A stretch of 36,025 bases of DNA. Origin: Candidatus Cloacimonadota bacterium (GTDB taxonomy: Bacteria; Cloacimonadota; Cloacimonadia; Cloacimonadales; TCS61). The stretch is from NCBI GenBank assembly GCA_016935235.1, contig JAFGRJ010000022.1, positions 1 to 36,025 of the forward strand, in the 5' to 3' direction. This document shows, one piece after another, positions 9,149-17,981 of the stretch (its first letter is position 1; each line of letters begins with the position of its first letter). The notes beneath the pieces are model-generated. The model saw only the letters and a program-made list of their open reading frames with translations, was not told the origin of the DNA and ran no database searches. Both the position numbers and the translations under genes were made by a program.

Positions 9149-10063
9149 ATGAAGAAAGGAAACATGAAAAAGGTCATATTGATTTTCCTTACGTGGTGGT
9201 GGCTTATTTTCCTGAAGCTGGAGCTGTCGGCAGAAGGTAACTTTCTCTGGGAGGTGAATGATGGTGGGACAAAACTCTATCTGCTGGGTTCTATCCATTT
9301 GATGAGGAAGGAGATGTATCCTCTGGATGAAAAGATTGAAGCTTCTTTCCAGAATTCGGACATTCTGGTGGTAGAGGCTGATCCCTCCAAGATCGATCAG
9401 CAGAAGATGACGGAACTGGTCATGCAGAATGGATTTTATAAGGAAGGGGAATCTCTCGAAACAAAAATTACCGCGGAACTGTACCAGAAGGTCAGTGAAA
9501 CTTTTAACAATTTTGACACACCTATCACTCAGATAAGAAAATATAAACCCTGGCTGATCTGTCTTAAACTGGGACTGATGAACCTGGAAAAGCTGGGTAT
9601 GAAATCAGAGTTGGGGGTGGATGTTCATTTTATAGCCAAGGCACAGGAAAGGGAGATGGAGATTCTGGAACTGGAATCAGCGGACCTACAGATCACTCTG
9701 TTGTCGTCTTTTCCCGAAGAACATCAGATCGATTATCTGGAACATGTTCTGAATGATACCGAGGATATAGAAAGGGCGGTCAACGACATGATAGCAGCCT
9801 GGAAAACAGGGAATGTAGACAGTATGAACGCCACTGTGAAACAGAGGATACTGGAAGATGCCGATAAACTGCCGGGTCTCCGGGATTATTACAATAATTT
9901 ATTTTCCCAGCGGGATGAGCATATTTTCCAGAAACTGATTACCTATCTGAAAAGCGACAGCGGAAAAACCTATTTCGTTATTGTGGGTGCCGGTCACCTG
10001 GTAGGGAAGGATGGTCTTCTCCAGATGCTGGAGGACAATGGATACAAAACGGTACAATTGTAA
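9149..10063 (+). CDS. TraB/GumN family protein
   Basis: LWEVNDGGTKLYLLGSIHLMRKEMYPLDEKIEASFQNSDILVVEAD and FVIVGAGHLVGKDGLLQMLEDNGY. Confidence 0.93.
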   Translation: MKKGNMKKVILIFLTWWWLIFLKLELSAEGNFLWEVNDGGTKLYLLGSIHLMRKEMYPLDEKIEASFQNSDILVVEADPSKIDQQKMTELVMQNGFYKEGESLETKITAELYQKVSETFNNFDTPITQIRKYKPWLICLKLGLMNLEKLGMKSELGVDVHFIAKAQEREMEILELESADLQITLLSSFPEEHQIDYLEHVLNDTEDIERAVNDMIAAWKTGNVDSMNATVKQRILEDADKLPGLRDYYNNLFSQRDEHIFQKLITYLKSDSGKTYFVIVGAGHLVGKDGLLQMLEDNGYKTVQL

Positions 10064-10275
10064 TTTTACCAGCCTTTAACTGAAGATACCTCCTAGTGCA
10101 TGGTCATTGCGAATCCCTTCAGATGTGAGGGATCTTCAATATTTAGCCTTAGTTCTTTTATTGTTTCCTTTCCTGTTAAGGAAGGGGACACAGGTTATAT
10201 TATTTCAGGATGAATCAATTTGTATGAAAACAGGGCCAGACGCTTGCTGGAAATATCTGATCCATATTTTGTCAG

Positions 10276-10716
10276 TTAATCCTGTAAATCATTATCAAGC
10301 CAGTCAGGGAATTTGCCGTTTTTTATTCCCAGCCTGATCAGATTGGACATGCTGTCGAACTGCTGCATGCATAGTTCATATTCCTCTTTGGAGATACCCG
10401 CGGTTCGAGGATAACACCAGAGCAGCATTCCTGCTTTACTGGCCATGAGATTCTTCATTTTTGCACAGGGAAATTCAGCACATTCCGTGCAGCTGGTAAA
10501 TCCTTTCTCCAGAGCGCAAGGCCTTGCCTGGCAGTTGGTATCAGCATGAGGTCCTTCATTTCGGCAACCTGCGCAGATAACATTTTCCGGAGTGTAATTC
10601 TCATGTCCGAATATTTTCCGCCAACCTTCCACCATTTTTTTTCTTATCTCGTAATCTTCAGAACGAGCGGCACATAAATGACAATTGTAACCACAGAAAC
10701 CGATGTGTTCTCTCAT
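10276..10716 (-). CDS. DUF3795 domain-containing Cys-rich protein
   Basis: MREHIGFCGYNCHLCAARSEDYEIRKKM...CAGCRNEG...CQARPCALEKGFTSCTECAEFPCAKM. Confidence 0.85.
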   Translation of the reverse strand: MREHIGFCGYNCHLCAARSEDYEIRKKMVEGWRKIFGHENYTPENVICAGCRNEGPHADTNCQARPCALEKGFTSCTECAEFPCAKMKNLMASKAGMLLWCYPRTAGISKEEYELCMQQFDSMSNLIRLGIKNGKFPDWLDNDLQD

Positions 10717-10894
10717 GGGCAACTCCTTGTTGGTGAAATGAAGATAGGGTGCATTTAATATAAATGGAACCACAAATAAATGATATTTATGTAAAGCTTT
10801 TTTTGAGAAACAATTTGTCCCGGAAAAAAAACTTGACTGATTTTTTGAAATTAGTGCCTACTGCAAAATCAATTTTGCTGAGGGGGATAAACTT

Positions 10895-11785
10895 ATGAAA
10901 AAGATATTTGCAGGATTATTATTTTTAATGGTGCTGCTGGTTTTTTTCAGCTGCAGCCAACAGGGAGAGCTAACCGATCCAGGAACTGATCAGCTTGATG
11001 GATCTATCTATCAACGTCCTGAATTCATTGAGACCAGGACTGATGCCGAAATCGAACGTTATCTGTTGAAAGCATCGGATAGCTATACACCGGAAAGAAA
11101 GAAACCTCAACCTCCAAATCCACCGGATCCTCCCGAAGATCCTAATCCCAATCCGGCTCACAAGTATGCTTACATAGTCGGTATTTCGGATTATGATGGC
11201 ACTCAAAACGATCTGCAGTATTGTGACGACGATGCTCAGGACTGGAAGAATTATTTGCAGACCCAGGGTTTCACAATCCAGTTTGATATAGATCAGAATG
11301 CTACCGCAAGCGCCATTGAATCTGGCCTGCAGTGGCTGATGACCAGCGCTGCGCCCGGTGATGAGATTGCCTTCATATATTCCGGTCATGGTGTTGATTA
11401 TGCACAATATGGAACCTGCATTATCTCCTGTGACCTTTATTATATCACCCATAGCTTCGTTATGGAGTATCTATCACTGTCCAATTGCACTAAGAAGATG
11501 GTGGCAATAGACTGCTGTTACGCTGGTGATTTTCTTGGTGACAGCGAAACAGGCATGATAGTTGCCACAGCTTCCACAAACAGCTATTCCTATGATGGCG
11601 ATGAAACAATGCAAAACGGAGTCTGGACATATTATTATATGGTCGCCTTGGTTGATAACGAAGTGATATTCAACGAAGATGCTGCCGGGTATGCCAAAAC
11701 CCAGATGAAAGCCTGGGGGAGGACATATCATGTCAGGGTCACTCCTGCTGTTAACGATGATTACGATGGATATTTCGACATATAA
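10895..11785 (+). CDS. Caspase-like (peptidase C14/metacaspase) protein, predicted lipoprotein with Pro-rich linker
   Basis: Signal LLFLMVLLVFFSC; linker KKPQPPNPPDPPEDPNPNP; YAYIVGISDYDG, IAFIYSGHGVDY (His) and MVAIDCCYAGDF (Cys). Confidence 0.9.
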   Translation: MKKIFAGLLFLMVLLVFFSCSQQGELTDPGTDQLDGSIYQRPEFIETRTDAEIERYLLKASDSYTPERKKPQPPNPPDPPEDPNPNPAHKYAYIVGISDYDGTQNDLQYCDDDAQDWKNYLQTQGFTIQFDIDQNATASAIESGLQWLMTSAAPGDEIAFIYSGHGVDYAQYGTCIISCDLYYITHSFVMEYLSLSNCTKKMVAIDCCYAGDFLGDSETGMIVATASTNSYSYDGDETMQNGVWTYYYMVALVDNEVIFNEDAAGYAKTQMKAWGRTYHVRVTPAVNDDYDGYFDI

Positions 11786-11800
11786 AAAACTATTATTAAG

Positions 11801-11830
11801 AAAAGCTCCCGGTGACGGGAGCTTTTTTTT
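11801..11830 (+). terminator. Rho-independent terminator after the caspase-like gene
   Basis: AGCTCCCG-gtga-CGGGAGCT (11804-11823) followed by T8. Confidence 0.9.
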
Positions 11831-11839
11831 ATTATAAAA

Positions 11840-11875
11840 CAATAAGGACCGGAAAGAGAGACTATCTTTCCGGTC
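11840..11875 (-). terminator. Probable terminator of the SIR2-like gene (minus strand)
   Basis: Perfect 11-bp stem GACCGGAAAGA (11847-11857)/TCTTTCCGGTC (11865-11875), T-rich on the minus-strand 3' side. Confidence 0.6.
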
Positions 11876-11968
11876 TCAAATTGAGAAAATACTCCTCAGC
11901 TATTTTCAAAAAATTATCCTCCTAAGTGCATATTTTATGTTATTGTCAAGATATATTCTTCGAATAGA

Positions 11969-12970
11969 TCAGCTGAAACTCAGATAATTATTCCGTAAAA
12001 AGGTTATGGCATCACATGAAATAACCCTGTCAGGACCAAACAACTGCTGCAGTCGCATTATTTCATTTTCACGGTCTTCTTCGTAATAAACCACAATTTT
12101 CTTTATCTTATCACGGTATTTACCGAAAAACAAGAGGTTATTGATGTCGGTTGCCGGGAAACCATATCCAATGAAATAGAGTTCTTGGGCTTGCTCCAGG
12201 TAATAGGCTGCCTTTACCCAGAGGGTATTGTAAAGCGTCCCCTTAAGAAAAAGTTCCTTGGCATGGATCATGGGGATGAAAACAGGAACATCATTCTGGT
12301 GGATGAAGAAATTCTCGTCATCAGGATCTACTTGATATATGGAGTTTATATTGGCATCAGAAGATCCCTTGGCCTGGAACCAGTTGAAAGAACCGTGTAG
12401 TTTTAAAAGTTGAAAGGGAACGAGATCGGAATCTTTTTTTCTTTCCGGATAACTCAGATAATAGCGCAGTTTAACTCCGTAATCAATCCAGAGGTTCAGT
12501 TCAGATTGATTTTTTTTCAGGAAATCTTCCAGAAGAAGATCGTAATTGAATGTAATCAGCAGATTTTTTCTTGTTCCACTGATCCCAGGTTTTTGAACAG
12601 CATACAGAAGAAAATCCAGCAGGAATTTTTCTTTTTGGGGATCGATACGGTTGTCCCTGAGATTCTCGTAGATAAATTGCAGAATCTGAATTTGAAGACG
12701 TTTATACCGTTCCTCTTCATAAAAATCACGGAAAACCCTCTTGGAAAAAATGGTGGTGGTTATATTCTCTATTGATAGAATATTCCTGACATCTGTCTGA
12801 AATGACTTGAAAGTATCTACCAGCTCTTTCAATTCCCGGTTGGCGCCATTACGGAAGAAATTGTTTTTTTTAAACAGGCGCTGGGTAAGGTCTTTCATGC
12901 TGAGCATTTTGCAGGAAAAGGATTTGGAAAACCCTGATCCAAGAATGAAAATTCTTTTATAATCTTTCAT
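11969..12970 (-). CDS. SIR2-like domain protein
   Basis: IFILGSGFSKSFSCKM, LLITFNYDLLLEDFL, LLKLHGSFNW, LYFIGYGFPATDINNLLF motifs of SIR2-like families. Confidence 0.85.
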   Translation of the reverse strand: MKDYKRIFILGSGFSKSFSCKMLSMKDLTQRLFKKNNFFRNGANRELKELVDTFKSFQTDVRNILSIENITTTIFSKRVFRDFYEEERYKRLQIQILQFIYENLRDNRIDPQKEKFLLDFLLYAVQKPGISGTRKNLLITFNYDLLLEDFLKKNQSELNLWIDYGVKLRYYLSYPERKKDSDLVPFQLLKLHGSFNWFQAKGSSDANINSIYQVDPDDENFFIHQNDVPVFIPMIHAKELFLKGTLYNTLWVKAAYYLEQAQELYFIGYGFPATDINNLLFFGKYRDKIKKIVVYYEEDRENEIMRLQQLFGPDRVISCDAITFLRNNYLSFS

Positions 12971-12994
12971 GGTCCCTTGATTTGATCCTTAATA

Positions 12995-13330
12995 TTAGAA
13001 TCCCCATAATGCTGTATGATAGGGATAGAGTTCAGCCTTCATTACTCCGGACTTAACCGCGGGATCTGATTCCATAATCCATCTGGCTTCCCTTTCACTG
13101 GGTGCTTTAAAGATGACGATACCGAAACCGGAAGGATCTGTGTTCAGAGTTCTTCCGGCCAGGAGTACTATTTTTTGGGCAGAAAGATTTTTCAGATATT
13201 CGAAATGGGCATTGATTATCTCATCTTCTGCAGGGGTTGACCCGTTTGCCAGCAGTTCTGTTCTGACAGGCTGCAATTTGTATAGATATTCACTTGTTCT
13301 TATTATCATGTCTTTATCGTATTTTTTCAA
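12995..13330 (-). CDS. YciI-like (YCII-related) protein
   Basis: INAHFEYLKNLSAQKIVLLAGRTLNTDPSGFGIVIFKAPSEREARWIMESDPAVKSGVMKAELYPYHTALW. Confidence 0.85.
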   Translation of the reverse strand: MKKYDKDMIIRTSEYLYKLQPVRTELLANGSTPAEDEIINAHFEYLKNLSAQKIVLLAGRTLNTDPSGFGIVIFKAPSEREARWIMESDPAVKSGVMKAELYPYHTALWGF

Positions 13331-15035
13331 GTTCAGTTCTTATGAAGCCAACCAGTTCCCCAACATAGACGGCGGAAAAATCAAATTTGATTCCGGCTGC
13401 TTTATAAAGCTGATCAACTGACCTGGTGTACCCCAGGCTGAGGAATTTTTCATAGTCAGCAAGCGTTTTCTCCCTCGATCGGGTGCGATAATTTCTATAC
13501 ACAGCTAAGGCTCCTAACTGCGCAATTGCATATTCAATATAATAGAAAGGTACTTCGAATACATGTAACTGGAACAGCCAGAACATTTTCTTGTATTCCT
13601 CCAGTCCACTCCAGTCAACACCAGTACTGAATCTATCCATCAAGCTGGCAAAGAAATCTTCCCGGGCGGCAGGGGTATGATCAGGGCATGTGTATATCCA
13701 GTGCTGGAATGCATCGATTATCATTGCCCAGGGCAGGAATTCGAGAGCACCAAGCAGCTGGTCCCTCTTAGCTTTCCTGAAATGTTCGGGTTTGTCGTAA
13801 AATATATTCCATTTATCCATGGTGAGAAATTCCATGGTCATGGAAGCAAGTTCAGCCACTTCACTGGGAGTTTCTTTGTAAGGGGCGATATGGATGTCCC
13901 GGGTGGCAAAGGTATGCATGGCATGACCGGATTCGTGGAGCAGGGTAACAACATTGCGGTGGATACCAACTGCATTCATGAAAATAAACGGTGCTCCCGT
14001 TTCCTGAAGCGGATAGTTATATCCGCCCGGGGCTTTGCCTTTCCTGTTGTCAAGATCAAGGAATGCGGAATTTTTCATCTTGTTGAGGCGGATACCGAAT
14101 TCCGGTTTTACTTCAGAAAGGATGAAAAGTGCCTTATCGACGAATTCATCGATTTTCTGAAAAGGTTTCAACACTATTCCATCAAGATCAACGGTTGTAT
14201 CCCAGGGGCGGACACTTTCAAGTTTGAGTTTGCGGCGTCTTTCATCTGTATGTTCCTTCAGGAAGGGAACTACTTCCTTTTCCACGGCAGTGTGGAATTT
14301 TATAAGATCATCGGGAGTATAGGAAAAACGACCCTTGGACTTGTGCATGAAATCGCGGTAATTAGCAAAACCGGCATTAAGGGCTTGTTTAATTCGTAGA
14401 ACCTTCATTGCATCGAAAAGTTCATTGAATTCTGCCCTCATTTCCATCATTTTATTCATGCGCAGGAACCACACCTCTTCTCTTGTCCTGCGGTCGGTTT
14501 CCTGAAGAAAGGGTGCCAGTTGAGACAGTGTTTTTTCCTCGCCCCGGTAGGTTACCGTTAACTTGGAAAATGCTGCTCCATATTTATTTGCCAGCTCTTT
14601 CTCCTTGATCTGCAGGGGAATATTTTCTTCACGGAACAGCTCTATCTCATTGGAGATTATCCTGTTCAGATGACTGTATTCTGAATCCGGCAGTTCCTTG
14701 CGGAAAGGGCTGTCATAAAACTTCTTGTTGAACTTGAAACTGTATGGTTTTGTCCTTGAAACGATATTGGCATAAAAATCGTTGAATTTCCGGGAATTCT
14801 CTTCTACATCAGCAAAACGCGTCATATTGATATAACGCCAGGCCATTTCTTCGGCCACGATATCTGATATTTCACAAACTTTTTCCAGAAAAGAAATCAG
14901 AGCAGTGGCGGAGTTGATCTTCACTGCCAGAAGTTTTTCCATTTCCCTTTCCAGATTTTCCCAGCAGGTAATGTCCAGATCTTCTGGAAAGAAGCGGCGT
15001 GGTTTTTTTGTTATCTTTTCCTTTGTATAATCCAT
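13314..15035 (-). CDS. M3 family oligoendopeptidase
   Basis: Zinc-binding LLHESGHAMHTFA; PGGYNYPLQETGAPFIFMN and overall length of M3 oligoendopeptidases. Confidence 0.95.
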   Translation of the reverse strand: MDYTKEKITKKPRRFFPEDLDITCWENLEREMEKLLAVKINSATALISFLEKVCEISDIVAEEMAWRYINMTRFADVEENSRKFNDFYANIVSRTKPYSFKFNKKFYDSPFRKELPDSEYSHLNRIISNEIELFREENIPLQIKEKELANKYGAAFSKLTVTYRGEEKTLSQLAPFLQETDRRTREEVWFLRMNKMMEMRAEFNELFDAMKVLRIKQALNAGFANYRDFMHKSKGRFSYTPDDLIKFHTAVEKEVVPFLKEHTDERRRKLKLESVRPWDTTVDLDGIVLKPFQKIDEFVDKALFILSEVKPEFGIRLNKMKNSAFLDLDNRKGKAPGGYNYPLQETGAPFIFMNAVGIHRNVVTLLHESGHAMHTFATRDIHIAPYKETPSEVAELASMTMEFLTMDKWNIFYDKPEHFRKAKRDQLLGALEFLPWAMIIDAFQHWIYTCPDHTPAAREDFFASLMDRFSTGVDWSGLEEYKKMFWLFQLHVFEVPFYYIEYAIAQLGALAVYRNYRTRSREKTLADYEKFLSLGYTRSVDQLYKAAGIKFDFSAVYVGELVGFIRTELEKIR

Positions 15036-15334
15036 TAAAGAACTCCTTGATCAAAAATCAGATTCATATCAGTCATTTTAAAAAGATAAAAAAGCTGACA
15101 AGAGATTTTTCCTTTTTTTATTTTTTTAAATCATAAACAATATAAAATTACATTTGTATGAAACAAAACAACTGAAAGCTGCAGGAAAATTGGTTGATGA
15201 GAAAAAACAACTTCGGGTTTAATAGCAGGCCCGACGATGTGAAAAAATCAGCTTGACTACTCCCGGCATAAGTGGATAAAAGATAACCTATTGAAAAGGG
15301 CTTTGCTTTCAATCTTAGTAAAAGAGGAAATATC

Positions 15335-16666
15335 ATGGAATTATATGAGATCATTGACCGGTTGGGTGAGGATAAAGTCAAATTCGTACAGCTGCAGTTT
15401 ACAGACCTTTATGGGATAGTGAAAAGTCTCACTATTCCGGTTCAGCAGATTACTGATGCGATTGATAATGGTATCTGGTTTGATGGATCGTCCATTCTGG
15501 GATTTTCCAGGATCTGTGAGAGTGACATGTATCTTAAACCGGATCCATCCACTTATGCAGTTATTCCGTGGCTGCGTTCCGATAAGGGGAATACAGCCAG
15601 ATTCATATGCAATGTTTACAATCCTGATGGCAATCCTTTCAGCGGTGATCCCCGTTATGTTCTGCAGAAAATCGTGAGTGAAGCAGAAGCTCTTGATCTG
15701 GAATATTGCACTGGTCCCGAAATGGAATTTTTTCTCTTTAAGACCGATAACGGATTGAGTCCGTTGCCTCACGACCGGGCCAGCTATTTCGATCTGACCA
15801 TGGATGAGGCATATGATATCCGCCGGGATATAAGTCTGGCACTGGAGGAATTTGGGATTGAAATAGAAACGGTTCATCATGAAGTGGCTATTGGTCAACA
15901 TGAAATTTCATTCAAATATGATAATGCTCTTCGTACTGCAGATAATGCTATAACAGTACGTTTTGCGGTGAAGGCGATTGCCCAGAAGAATGGATTGCAT
16001 GCCACCTTCATGCCTAAACCCCTGGCAACGGTTAATGGATCAGGTATGCATGTTCATCAGAGCCTTTTTTACGTGGATTCCAGGAAAAATGCTTTTTATC
16101 GGGAAGAAGACAAATACAGTCTCTCAGAGCTGGCTTATCATTTCATCGCTGGTCAACTAACCCATATCAATGGCATGAGCGCAGTTTTATCACCCACGGT
16201 GAATTCCTACAAAAGGCTGGTCCCGGGATATGAGGCTCCGGTTTATATTTGTTGGGGAAGAACAAACCGCTCCGCTCTGATCAGGGTACCCAGCACCTTT
16301 CGGGGCAATCCCGACTCTACGAGGCTGGAATTGCGCAGCCCTGATCCCAGCTGTAACATCTACCTTGCTTTTGCAGTTATGCTGAAATCCGGATTGGATG
16401 GTATTGCTCACAAACTTGTACCACCCGCCCCTCTCGAGGAAGATATTTATCTTTTTTCTGATGATAAACTCCGTGATCTGACCATTGAAACGATACCTCA
16501 TAATCTCTGGCAGGCTTTGAAAGCTCTGAAGAAGGATAAAGTGATTCAGGAAGCACTTGGTGAACATACTCTGGAAAAATATGTCGAAGCCAAGACCAGG
16601 GAATGGGATGAATACAGCATTCAGGTCTCCCAATGGGAGATCGACAAATACCTGGAACTGTATTGA
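15335..16666 (+). CDS. glnA: Glutamine synthetase type I (GSI-alpha-like)
   Basis: WFDGSSILGFSRICESDMYLKPDPSTYAVIPW; FMPKPLATVNGSGMHVHQSL; NRSALIRVPS; 443 aa. Confidence 0.97.
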   Translation: MELYEIIDRLGEDKVKFVQLQFTDLYGIVKSLTIPVQQITDAIDNGIWFDGSSILGFSRICESDMYLKPDPSTYAVIPWLRSDKGNTARFICNVYNPDGNPFSGDPRYVLQKIVSEAEALDLEYCTGPEMEFFLFKTDNGLSPLPHDRASYFDLTMDEAYDIRRDISLALEEFGIEIETVHHEVAIGQHEISFKYDNALRTADNAITVRFAVKAIAQKNGLHATFMPKPLATVNGSGMHVHQSLFYVDSRKNAFYREEDKYSLSELAYHFIAGQLTHINGMSAVLSPTVNSYKRLVPGYEAPVYICWGRTNRSALIRVPSTFRGNPDSTRLELRSPDPSCNIYLAFAVMLKSGLDGIAHKLVPPAPLEEDIYLFSDDKLRDLTIETIPHNLWQALKALKKDKVIQEALGEHTLEKYVEAKTREWDEYSIQVSQWEIDKYLELY

Positions 16667-17049
16667 TCTGATGAAATCCGGTAGAAGAGAGCTGTTAAAG
16701 CCACCAGTTTTTTTTGCCATTTCTAACTGTGCTTCCTGGTTGCTAAAGCATCAAAAAACTGCAGACTGAGCGGAACTTCAATTAACAGGTATGCTATTGC
16801 CGGATATCTTGATGTTTTTTCCTATTGTTTCCTTTATCTTCTGATTATATAATGATCATGCTGATATGTTTTATGACTTCTGTTTCCCGGAATGGTAGAC
16901 TCATGATCGCAATAGGATGATCAGACTCAGGTCAGGGTAAAAGGGATCTAATTGAATGATAAACCTGGTAAGATGCTTTCTTATTTCCTTGACTTGAAAA
17001 GAATTATTCTGGAAAAGGAACCAATGTAAATATTTGGTTTGAGGTGAAC

Positions 17050-17892
17050 GTGAATTTCCAGGAAATAATATTGAAACTGCATCATTACTGGGTTAAAAAG
17101 GGATGTAATATTCTGCAGCCCTATGATGAAAATATGGGTGCAGGAACATTTCATCCTGCTACTTTTTTCGGGGCGTTGGGGAAAAAACCGGTCGCAATAG
17201 CCTATACTCAGCCCAGCAGACGTCCCCGTGATGGGCGTTACGGGGAAAATCCCAACCGTCTGCAACATTACTATCAGTATCAGGTCATCATCAAACCATC
17301 ACCGGATGATATTCAGAAGCAATATTTGCAAAGCCTTCAGGCGATCGGGATCGAGACTGAAAAACATGATGTCAGGTTTGTGGAGGATGATTGGGAATCC
17401 CCCACTCTGGGAGCATGGGGATTGGGTTGGGAAGTATGGCTGGATGGCATGGAAATATCACAGTTTACTTATTTCCAGCAAGTTGGAGGTATCGAAGTTT
17501 TCCCCGTGAGTGTGGAATTAACCTACGGTCTGGAAAGACTGGCCATGTATATTCAGAATGTTGATAATTTCAGGGATATCAGATGGAATGATACCACTAG
17601 CTATGGAGAAATATTCCTGACCCGGGAAGTGGAATTTTCCGATTACAATTTCAATCATGCCAATGTGAAGTCACTATTCCATATATTCAATGATTACGAA
17701 AACCAGGTAAGTTCCCTGGTGGAACATGAGCTGGTGTATCCTGCTTATGATCATGTATTGAAATGTTCCCATATCTTCAATCTGCTGGATGCCAGAGGGG
17801 TTATCAGTGTTACCCAACGGGCTGCTTATATTGGCAGAATCAGGAAAATGGCGAAAGAATGTGCCATGTTATACATCAAAAAATATGAATGA
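17050..17892 (+). CDS. glyQ: Glycyl-tRNA synthetase alpha subunit
   Basis: [60 protein letters not shown] at 17050 preceded by GAGGTG (ORF track starts at 17044). Confidence 0.96.
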   Translation: MNFQEIILKLHHYWVKKGCNILQPYDENMGAGTFHPATFFGALGKKPVAIAYTQPSRRPRDGRYGENPNRLQHYYQYQVIIKPSPDDIQKQYLQSLQAIGIETEKHDVRFVEDDWESPTLGAWGLGWEVWLDGMEISQFTYFQQVGGIEVFPVSVELTYGLERLAMYIQNVDNFRDIRWNDTTSYGEIFLTREVEFSDYNFNHANVKSLFHIFNDYENQVSSLVEHELVYPAYDHVLKCSHIFNLLDARGVISVTQRAAYIGRIRKMAKECAMLYIKKYE

Positions 17893-17981
17893 AATCATTC
17901 CCTGCCATTTTCTTGCTTATACCTTGTCTTTTATTAATCCTTTGAATTCAAATTACCAGAGATCATGAGAGTCACGATTAT

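Noticed and set aside
10107-10337. 76-aa plus-strand ORF
   Set aside because: Overlaps the DUF3795 gene end, lacks domain features; likely intergenic noise
13677-14399. 240-aa plus-strand ORF
   Set aside because: Lies antisense within the M3 oligoendopeptidase; no recognisable domain, no convincing RBS; coding-shadow ORF
15341-15901. 186-aa minus-strand ORF
   Set aside because: Antisense to glnA, no domain recognised
16759-16774. CTGCAGACTGAGCGGA here resembling CTGCAACTGAGCGGA at 21880-21894 as a possible dispersed repeat
   Set aside because: Shared core is too short to exclude chance without a genome-wide count
16667-17043. Possible T-box or other riboswitch upstream of glyQ
   Set aside because: No T-box consensus (AGGGTGGNACCGCG) or terminator/antiterminator pair seen
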